Part shown: piece after piece, positions 57,975-64,000 of the stretch | Position numbering within the stretch: the first letter of the stretch is position 1 | How the letters are laid out: each line of letters starts with the position of its first letter | Origin: Roseateles_B sp041905785 | GTDB lineage: Bacteria; Pseudomonadota; Gammaproteobacteria; Burkholderiales; Burkholderiaceae_C | Direction: 5' to 3' | Assembly (NCBI GenBank): GCA_041905785.1 | Contig: JAYRKJ010000024.1 | Coordinates: 1-64,000 of the forward strand | DNA: 64,000 bases | The notes under the pieces: model-generated | What the model saw: only the letters and a program-made list of their open reading frames with translations | What the model was told of the DNA's origin: nothing | The model's database searches: none | Program-made: the position numbers and the translations under genes

Positions 57975-59750
57975 TCAGAAGGTACGCACCTTGGGCGGCA
58001 CAGATTCCACGGTCAGCGGGGTCAGCTTGACCGGCTTGTAGTCCAGGCGATTGCCTTCGGAGTACCACAGCGTGTGCTTCATCCAGTTCGCGTCGTCGCG
58101 GTTGGGGAAGTCGTTGTGGGCGTGGGCACCGCGGGACTCCGGACGGGCGGCGGCCGAGGTCATCGTGGCCTTGGCGGCTTCGATCAGGTTCTCGACTTCC
58201 AGGGCCTCGACGCGGGCGGTGTTGAAGACCTTGGACTTGTCCTTCAGGCCGATGTGCTTCACGCGCTCGGCGACTTCCAGGATCTTCCTGACGCCTTCGT
58301 CCATCACGGCCTGCGTGCGGAACACGCCGGCATGCTTCTGCATGGTCGAGCGGATGTCATTGGCCACGTCCTGGGCATACTCGCCGTTGCTGGCCGACTC
58401 CAGGCGCGCCAGGCGGGCCAGGGTCTGGTCGGCGGCGTCCTTGGGCAGGGGCTTGTGCTCGCGGTTCTTGAGGTTGAAGTCCACGATGTGCTTGCCGGCT
58501 GCGCGACCGAACACCACCAGGTCCAGCAGCGAGTTGGTGCCCAGGCGGTTGGCGCCGTGCACCGACACGCAGGAGCACTCGCCCACCGCGTACAGGCCGT
58601 TGATGACTTCGTTGGGGTTGCCGTTCTTGGGCACGACCACCTGACCGTTGATGTTGGTCGGGATGCCGCCCATCTGGTAGTGGATGGTCGGCACCACGGG
58701 GATCGGCTCCTTGGTGATGTCGACGTTGGCGAAGTTGTGGCCGATCTCGTACACCGAGGGCAGACGCTTCATGATCGTCTCGGCGCCCAGGTGGGTCATG
58801 TCCAGCAGCACGTAGTCCTTGTTGGGACCGCAGCCACGGCCTTCCTTGATTTCCTGGTCCATGGAGCGGGACACGAAGTCGCGCGGGGCCAGGTCCTTCA
58901 GGGTCGGGGCGTAACGTTCCATGAAGCGCTCGCCGTTGGCATTGCGCAGGATGGCGCCTTCGCCACGGCAGCCTTCGGTCAGCAGCACGCCAGCGCCGGC
59001 CACGCCGGTGGGGTGGAACTGCCAGAACTCCATGTCTTCCAGCGGGATGCCGGCGCGCGCCGCCATGCCCAGGCCGTCACCGGTGTTGATGAAGGCGTTG
59101 GTGGAGGCTGCATAGATGCGGCCGGCACCGCCGGTGGCCATCAGCACGGTCTTGGCCTGCAGGATGTGGACTTCGCCGGTTTCCATCTCCAGCGCGGTCA
59201 CGCCGACGACGTCGCCCTCGGCGTCACGGATGACGTCCAGCGCCATCCATTCCACGAAGAACTGGGTGCGGGCCTTGACGTTCTGCTGGTACAGCGTGTG
59301 AAGCAGGGCGTGGCCGGTGCGGTCGGCCGCGGCGCAGGCGCGCTGCACGGGCTTTTCGCCGTAGTTGGCCGTGTGGCCGCCGAAGGGGCGCTGGTAGATG
59401 GTGCCGTCCAGGTTGCGGTCGAAGGGCATGCCGAAGTGTTCGAGTTCGTACACGACCTTCGGAGCCTCGCGGCACATGAACTCGATGGCGTCCTGGTCAC
59501 CCAGCCAGTCCGAACCCTTGACGGTGTCGAAGAAGTGGTAGTGCCAGTTGTCCTCCGACATATTGCCCAGTGAGGCGCCGATGCCGCCTTGGGCGGCCAC
59601 GGTGTGCGAGCGGGTCGGGAAAACCTTGGACAGCACGGCCACGTTCAGGCCGGCCAGCGAGAGTTGCAGCGAGGCGCGCATGCCGGAACCACCGGCACCC
59701 ACGATCACCACATCGAATTTGCGCTTTGCGAGCGAGCTTCCAACTTGCAT
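57975..59750 (-). CDS. sdhA: Succinate dehydrogenase flavoprotein subunit
   Basis: A 591-residue subunit that oxidises succinate. It has an FAD-binding N-terminus (DVVIVGAGGSGMRASLQL), the flavinylated His in SHTVAAQGGIGA, HPTGVAGAGVLLTEGCRGEG and the catalytic Arg region. It precedes sdhB and follows sdhD by 3 bases, so the subunits are tightly coupled. Confidence 0.97.
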   Translation of the reverse strand: MQVGSSLAKRKFDVVIVGAGGSGMRASLQLSLAGLNVAVLSKVFPTRSHTVAAQGGIGASLGNMSEDNWHYHFFDTVKGSDWLGDQDAIEFMCREAPKVVYELEHFGMPFDRNLDGTIYQRPFGGHTANYGEKPVQRACAAADRTGHALLHTLYQQNVKARTQFFVEWMALDVIRDAEGDVVGVTALEMETGEVHILQAKTVLMATGGAGRIYAASTNAFINTGDGLGMAARAGIPLEDMEFWQFHPTGVAGAGVLLTEGCRGEGAILRNANGERFMERYAPTLKDLAPRDFVSRSMDQEIKEGRGCGPNKDYVLLDMTHLGAETIMKRLPSVYEIGHNFANVDITKEPIPVVPTIHYQMGGIPTNINGQVVVPKNGNPNEVINGLYAVGECSCVSVHGANRLGTNSLLDLVVFGRAAGKHIVDFNLKNREHKPLPKDAADQTLARLARLESASNGEYAQDVANDIRSTMQKHAGVFRTQAVMDEGVRKILEVAERVKHIGLKDKSKVFNTARVEALEVENLIEAAKATMTSAAARPESRGAHAHNDFPNRDDANWMKHTLWYSEGNRLDYKPVKLTPLTVESVPPKVRTF

Positions 59751-59753
59751 TTT

Positions 59754-60116
59754 TTACAGCCTCCAGAGGACTTGGATCGCCCAACCCGCGCAACCCACCA
59801 ACCAGACCAGGGTGAACACGTGCAGGGCCAGGCGGATGCCCACCGGCTTGACGTAGTCCATCCAGATGTCGCGCACACCGACCCAGGCGTGGTACGCCAG
59901 GGAGATGATGGTCGCGAAGGTCACGAACTTCATCCACTGCTGCGAGAAGATGCCCGACCACAGCTCATAGCCCAGCGGCTGCTTGGTGAACAGGATCTGG
60001 GCCAGCAGCACGATGGTGAACAGCGCCATCAGCACGGCCGTCACGCGCTGGGCCAGCCAGTCGCGCAGACCATAGTGCGCACCGCTGACGATGCGCTTGG
60101 TTCCGTAAGTACTCAT
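59754..60116 (-). CDS. sdhD: Succinate dehydrogenase membrane anchor SdhD
   Basis: A 120-residue membrane protein with three helices; the heme/quinone region is SLAYHAWVGVRDIWMDYV. Start ATG 60116 (MSTYGTKR) is chosen; an earlier in-frame ATG at 60170 overlaps sdhC and is not supported. 3 bases before sdhA. Confidence 0.93.
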   Translation of the reverse strand: MSTYGTKRIVSGAHYGLRDWLAQRVTAVLMALFTIVLLAQILFTKQPLGYELWSGIFSQQWMKFVTFATIISLAYHAWVGVRDIWMDYVKPVGIRLALHVFTLVWLVGCAGWAIQVLWRL

Positions 60117-60144
60117 TCTTTGAACCTCCGTCTTGATCAGGTGC

Positions 60145-60585
60145 TCAGTACAGGCCGAAGAGCTTGGCACCCAGGGCCAGGGTCAGCAGCACGGACGAAG
60201 CCAGGGTCAGCACGGCACTGGAATGCCCCTGCTCCTTGCTGACGCTGTGCGTGGCGTCCATCCACAGGTGGCGCACGCCGGCGATGAAGTGGTGCAGGTA
60301 GCCCCAGATCAGAGCCAGCGCCACCAGCTTGACCAGCACGCCGGGGATGGGACCCAGGCCGGCCACGAAGGCGTTCTTGAACACGTCGAAGGAAATCTCG
60401 GTGCTCAGGCTGGTGTCCAGCATCCAGATCACGAAGGGCAGCAGCAGGAACATGAGCATGCCGCTGATGCGATGCAGGATCGAGACGATGCCGGCGGGCG
60501 GCAGCCGGTAGGACACGATCTGCGTCACATGGATGTTGCGGTAGACCGGTCGCAGTGTGGTGGTCTGTCTGGTGGTGTCTGTCAT
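60145..60585 (-). CDS. sdhC: Succinate dehydrogenase cytochrome b556 subunit SdhC
   Basis: A 146-residue membrane subunit with RPVYRNIHVTQI, LHRISGMLMFLLLPF (quinone-site Ser/Arg region) and GYLHHFIAGVRHLWMD (heme His). First gene of the operon; start ATG 60585 (MTDTTRQ). 101 bases separate it from the GntR stop, enough for a promoter, though no clear hexamers were found. Confidence 0.94.
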   Translation of the reverse strand: MTDTTRQTTTLRPVYRNIHVTQIVSYRLPPAGIVSILHRISGMLMFLLLPFVIWMLDTSLSTEISFDVFKNAFVAGLGPIPGVLVKLVALALIWGYLHHFIAGVRHLWMDATHSVSKEQGHSSAVLTLASSVLLTLALGAKLFGLY

Positions 60586-60686
60586 ACCCGACCTTTGGTA
60601 ATCAATGTGAAACCTGAGGATTTTATTGCAACGCAACAGGGTCAGGCCTTGCCTTTCGCTGCCGCGAGCCTCTTTCTTTCGGAGCG

Positions 60687-61490
60687 TCAGTTCAGATCGT
60701 TGCGATAGAAATGCGTGGACGTGTTGTAGAGACCGCGGCGAAGCTCCACCGGCCGGTCGCCGTAGGTGAAGGACAAGCGCTCCACGCTCAGAAGCGGTGT
60801 GCCGACCTTGACCTGCAGCAAGGCCGCGGCCTCGGCATCCGCCGCCACGGCGCGGATCTTTTCCTGAGCCCGGATCATCTGCACTCCGAACTCCGACTCG
60901 AACAAACCATAGAACGGACCGCGATGCTGGTTCAGCAGCTCGGTCGTCAAACCCTTGAACAGACTGCCCGGCAGCCAGATGTCATCCAGCACCACCGGCC
61001 GGCCCTTGCTGTGCAACAGGCGGCGCACCTCGACCATGGCGTCCCCCGCACGCATCTGCAACTGGCGGGCGATCCAGGCCGGCGCGCGCTGCCGCCGGCA
61101 GTCCAGCAACTGGCGCCCCAGGCCGGGCTCCTGGCCTTCGTCCGGCATCAGGCGCAGAAAGCGGTACTGCTGCTTCTGCTCCGCATGCGTGGCCACGAAG
61201 GTGCCCTTGCCCTGACGGCGCACCAGCAGATTCTCGGCCGCCAGTTCGTCAATAGCCTTACGAACCGTGCCCTGGCTGACGCCGAAGGTGGAGGCCAGCT
61301 CCATCTCGCTGGGGATGGCCTCGCCGGCCTTCCACGCCCCGGCCTGCAGGCGCTGGATGATCAGGCCCTTGATCTGCCGATACAGCGGCGAGAACGCCGG
61401 GGAGGATGGCGACGCGGCATGACCGGGCGCAGCCTCGCCACGCTGGAGCTCCAGGCCAGGCGCAAGAGGAACTGCTGGGGGATTCGGCAT
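60687..61490 (-). CDS. GntR/HutC-family (UTRA) regulator next to sdh and mdh
   Basis: A 267-residue regulator with N-terminal GntR winged helix (PLYRQIKGLIIQRLQAG, IPSEMELASTFGVSQGTVRK) and a C-terminal UTRA effector domain (LLHSKGRPVVLDDIWLP, SVERLSFTYGDRPVELR). It lies between the sdh operon and divergent mdh, as TCA-linked GntR genes do in Burkholderiales and Neisseria. Start 61490 (MPNPPAV). An inverted repeat GTCTTCTATAAGAC lies 65 bp upstream and is the likely operator. Confidence 0.88.
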   Translation of the reverse strand: MPNPPAVPLAPGLELQRGEAAPGHAASPSSPAFSPLYRQIKGLIIQRLQAGAWKAGEAIPSEMELASTFGVSQGTVRKAIDELAAENLLVRRQGKGTFVATHAEQKQQYRFLRLMPDEGQEPGLGRQLLDCRRQRAPAWIARQLQMRAGDAMVEVRRLLHSKGRPVVLDDIWLPGSLFKGLTTELLNQHRGPFYGLFESEFGVQMIRAQEKIRAVAADAEAAALLQVKVGTPLLSVERLSFTYGDRPVELRRGLYNTSTHFYRNDLN

Positions 61491-61554
61491 GGGCGGGATT
61501 CGAGCACAGGCCACCCCCGCCCGTCGAGCGGATTCGGCAAATCCGCTCAAAGTT

Positions 61555-61575
61555 GTCTTCTATAAGACATAAGAC
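61555..61575. promoter_or_regulatory. GntR-type operator candidate between the GntR gene and mdh
   Basis: GTCTT-CTAT-AAGAC is a perfect 5-4-5 inverted repeat, followed after AT by another AAGAC. It sits between the divergent genes, about 65 bp from the regulator start and 220 bp from mdh. Confidence 0.55.
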
Positions 61576-61796
61576 CGTCAGTTTTATGCAAAGGCGGGCG
61601 CATAATCTCGCCTGCCCTGCTGCAAGTGGCCGCATGACCAGGGGTCAATAGGGAAAACGCCCGGACTCTGGCCTACACTTGCCGCCACCGCGCTGCCGCC
61701 TGCCCGCCCATCGGTCTCGCTCGTCCCGGGATGACCGTCGTGCTTGCGCAACCAGTGGCGCCACGAACAGCTTTTTCATCCTTTTCGGAGACCTCC

Positions 61797-62783
61797 ATGA
61801 GCAAGAAACCCGTTCGCGTTGCCGTCACCGGCGCCGCAGGCCAGATCGGCTACGCCCTGTTGTTCCGCATCGCCTCCGGCGAAATGCTGGGCAAGGACCA
61901 GCCCGTGATCCTGCAGCTGCTGGAGATCCCGGACGAGAAGGCCCAGAACGCGCTGAAGGGCGTGATCATGGAACTGGAAGACTGCGCCTTCCCGCTGCTG
62001 GCCGGCATCGAAGCCCACAGCGACCCGATGACCGCCTTCAAGGACACCGACTACGCCCTGCTGGTCGGCGCCCGCCCCCGCGGCCCCGGCATGGAGCGTT
62101 CGGACCTGCTGGCCGCCAACGCCCAGATCTTCACGGTGCAGGGCAAGGCCCTCAACGCCGTGGCCTCGCGCAACGTCAAGGTGCTGGTCGTGGGCAACCC
62201 CGCCAACACCAACGCCTACATCGCCATGAAGTCCGCGCCGGACCTGCCGGCCAAGAACTTCACCGCCATGCTGCGCCTGGACCACAACCGCGCTGCCTCG
62301 CAGATTGCCGCCAAGACCGGCAAGGCCGTGGCCGACATCGAAAAGCTGGCCGTGTGGGGCAACCACTCGCCCACGATGTACGCCGACTACCGTTACGCCA
62401 CCATCGGCGGCCAGTCGGTCAAGGCCATGATCAACGACGAGCAGTGGAACCGTGACGTGTTCCTGCCCACCGTCGGCAAGCGCGGCGCCGCCATCATCGC
62501 CGCCCGCGGCCTGTCCTCGGCCGCCTCGGCCGCCAACGCTGCCATCGACCACATGCGCGACTGGGCCCTGGGCACCAACGGCAAGTGGGTCACCATGGGC
62601 ATTCCGTCCAAGGGCGAATACGGCATTCCCGCCGAGGTGATGTTCGGCTACCCCGTGACCTGCGAGAACGGCGAGTACAAGATCGTCGAGGGCCTGGAGA
62701 TCGATGCCTTCTCGCAAGAGTGCATCAACAAGACCCTGAACGAACTGCTGGAAGAGCAGAACGGCGTCAAGCACCTGCTGTGA
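61797..62783 (+). CDS. mdh: Malate dehydrogenase
   Basis: A 328-residue NAD-dependent enzyme converting malate to oxaloacetate. NAD-binding GAAGQIGYALLFRIA, the mobile-loop ARPRGPGMERSDLL, VGNPANTNAY and catalytic His in WGNHSPTMYAD are all present. The start ATG 61797 has GGAG upstream. A strong terminator follows, and a TACACT -10-like element is at 61674-61679. Confidence 0.97.
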   Translation: MSKKPVRVAVTGAAGQIGYALLFRIASGEMLGKDQPVILQLLEIPDEKAQNALKGVIMELEDCAFPLLAGIEAHSDPMTAFKDTDYALLVGARPRGPGMERSDLLAANAQIFTVQGKALNAVASRNVKVLVVGNPANTNAYIAMKSAPDLPAKNFTAMLRLDHNRAASQIAAKTGKAVADIEKLAVWGNHSPTMYADYRYATIGGQSVKAMINDEQWNRDVFLPTVGKRGAAIIAARGLSSAASAANAAIDHMRDWALGTNGKWVTMGIPSKGEYGIPAEVMFGYPVTCENGEYKIVEGLEIDAFSQECINKTLNELLEEQNGVKHLL

Positions 62784-62832
62784 TCGCCGCAAGGCCAGCC
62801 AGCGTCACGGACACGCGTTCGTGATACGGTGA

Positions 62833-62864
62833 AGGGTCGGCCCATGCCGGCCCTTTTTCTTTTT
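62833..62864 (+). terminator. Rho-independent terminator after mdh
   Basis: AGGGTCGGC / GCCGGCCCT (9 bp with one G-U pair, 4-base loop) followed by TTTTTCTTTTT. About 50 bases after the mdh stop. Confidence 0.9.
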
Positions 62865-62891
62865 GCATTCCCAGCTTCCCGCCCACCCAAC

Positions 62892-63887
62892 ATGAGCACC
62901 GCGCCGCACCCTCGCCTGGCCCTTTTTGAAGAGGGCGATGCCGCCACCTTGCTGCCGGTCGTCGACCACTACTGCGGCGTCGAGGCGCGCATGCGCAAGA
63001 GCCTGGAGCTGCAGGCGCAGATGGGCCCGGTCTTCGACATCACCCTGGACTGCGAGGACGGCGCGCCGGTGGGCGGCGAAGCGGAGCACGTGCTGCTGGT
63101 CAACGAGTTGCTCAACAACCCGCTGAACCGCCACGGCCGCGTCGGCGCCCGCGTGCACCCGCTGGGCCATGCCTCCTTCGAGGCGGATGTCGAAGGCCTG
63201 CTGGCCGGCGGCGGCGAGCGCCTGGCCTACCTGATGGTGCCCAAGCCCCAGTCCTTCGACGACGTGGAGCGTGCCATCACCTTCATCGACGCCACGCGCA
63301 AGCGCCTGAACCTGCAGCAGGACCTGCCCATCCACGTGCTGATCGAGACCCATGGTGCCCTGCGCGACGTGCATCGGATCGCCGCGCATCCGCGCATCGA
63401 GTCCCTCTCCTTTGGTCTGATGGACTTCGTCTCCGCCCACCGCGGCGCCATCCCCCGCGCCGGACTCACGGTCGAGGGCCAGTTCAGCCACCCGCTGGTG
63501 GTGCGCGCCAAGCTGGAGATCGCCGCCGCGGCCCATGCCTGCGGCAAGACGCCCTCGCATTGCGTGGTGACCGAGTTCAAGGACAGCGACGCCTTGGAAA
63601 TGGCAGCAGGCCGCGCCGCCCGCGAGTTCGGCTACACGCGCATGTGGAGCATCCATCCCAACCAGATCCGCCCCATCATCGAGGCCTTTGCACCGCGCGC
63701 GGCCGAGATCGACGAGGCCATCGAGATCATCCAGGCCGCGCAAGCCGCCAGTTGGGCCCCCATCCAGCACCGCGATACCCTGCATGACCGCGCCAGCTAT
63801 CGCTACTTCTGGCAGGTGCTGGAGCGCGCCCATCGCACCGGGCAGGCCTTGCCGGCCGAAGTGGAAGCCGCCTACTTCGGCAGCTGA
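62892..63887 (+). CDS. HpcH/HpaI-CitE family lyase (citrate/malyl-CoA lyase-like)
   Basis: A 331-residue TIM-barrel aldolase/lyase: FDITLDCEDGAPVGGE (acidic metal site), LAYLMVPKPQSFDDVE, HVLIETHGALRDVHRI and SFGLMDFVSAHRGAIP. This matches CitE-type subunits used outside citrate lyase, such as malyl-CoA or citramalyl-CoA lyases. The substrate is unknown. The ATG at 62892 starts just after the mdh terminator, so it likely has its own promoter. Confidence 0.85.
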   Translation: MSTAPHPRLALFEEGDAATLLPVVDHYCGVEARMRKSLELQAQMGPVFDITLDCEDGAPVGGEAEHVLLVNELLNNPLNRHGRVGARVHPLGHASFEADVEGLLAGGGERLAYLMVPKPQSFDDVERAITFIDATRKRLNLQQDLPIHVLIETHGALRDVHRIAAHPRIESLSFGLMDFVSAHRGAIPRAGLTVEGQFSHPLVVRAKLEIAAAAHACGKTPSHCVVTEFKDSDALEMAAGRAAREFGYTRMWSIHPNQIRPIIEAFAPRAAEIDEAIEIIQAAQAASWAPIQHRDTLHDRASYRYFWQVLERAHRTGQALPAEVEAAYFGS

Positions 63888-64000
63888 CGCGCGAACCGCC
63901 GGTCTGAACTCACCATTTATTGCAGATGAAGGGAATTCGGGCATAGACAGCGAGCGAGGCGTGGCGCATGCTTGCGCCGGACCCTGCCCTCCGCTCGACA
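63888..64000. other. Window end, no gene seen
   Basis: 113 bases after the CitE-like stop. The only structure is a perfect 6-bp hairpin GGCGCA-TGCT-TGCGCC (63963-63978). No ribosome site or gene start was recognised before the window ends. Confidence 0.3.

Overview
The window is a strongly GC-rich bacterial chromosome segment. It most resembles a betaproteobacterium of the order Burkholderiales (Leptothrix/Rubrivivax/Roseateles/Comamonadaceae type). The pointers are the sdhCDAB-sdhE-gltA block divergent from mdh, the DUF2189/DUF2788/DUF2789 proteins, a PEP-CTERM protein, and a denitrification-type NnrS/NsrR/CcoG cluster. This placement is inferred from gene content, not from a search. Most genes have clear family signatures, and no phage, insertion sequence or CRISPR array was seen.

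Layout. 1-4.6 kb: the 3' part of a giant octapeptide-repeat secreted protein ending in calcium-binding DxDGNG motifs. 4.7-8.7 kb: small membrane proteins (DUF2189, DUF2788, YitT), a PEP-CTERM protein and an alpha/beta hydrolase. 8.8 kb: tRNA-Ala(CGC). 9.0-12.2 kb: an anaerobic class III ribonucleotide reductase operon in which the glycyl-radical domain is a separate small protein, under a pair of NrdR boxes. 12.6-13.5 kb: an orphan modA with tandem repeats at its start. 13.5-24.5 kb: a copper/silver export and oxidation locus (CusABC-type pump, CusF, multicopper oxidase, two outer-membrane factors, two uncharacterised Cys-rich secreted proteins). 24.7-27.2 kb: a GST, a double P-box (nitrate-sensor-like) periplasmic protein and a Crp/Fnr regulator. 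27.4-31.6 kb: ubiU-ubiV-ubiT for oxygen-independent ubiquinone synthesis plus an indolepyruvate/phenylpyruvate-type decarboxylase. 31.7-36.7 kb: a nitric-oxide/respiration cluster (DUF2249, NnrS, NsrR, CcoG, a DUF59 Fe-S factor, a polytopic membrane protein).

36.7-39.5 kb: a polyamine-type periplasmic binding protein translationally coupled to a membrane diguanylate cyclase, an arrangement like NspS-MbaA. 39.6-46.0 kb: an ArsR repressor divergent from an RND pump operon that also encodes two DUF2892 proteins, TrxC and an OsmC peroxidase, suggesting a thiol/persulfide stress response. 46.2-55.4 kb: a thioesterase, a 21/22-bp tandem repeat, a second diguanylate cyclase whose C-terminus is written by a palindromic element, a TPR protein, a SufR-like regulator with an MFS exporter, and housekeeping genes (phosphatase, pseudouridine synthase, SDR, CobD-like, CoA pyrophosphatase). 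55.5-63.9 kb: gltA, sdhE, sdhB, sdhA, sdhD, sdhC and a GntR regulator (minus strand), with mdh and a CitE/HpcH-type lyase opposite.

A recurring theme is adaptation to low oxygen and reactive nitrogen. Evidence is the class III RNR, UbiUVT, CcoG, NsrR/NnrS, a Dnr-like regulator and several TTGAN-N4-NTCAA (FNR/DNR-type) palindromes. The structural denitrification genes themselves are not in the window. The least-explained items are the octapeptide protein, the split class III RNR, the binding-protein/cyclase pair, the double P-box protein, and the RND/TrxC/OsmC operon.
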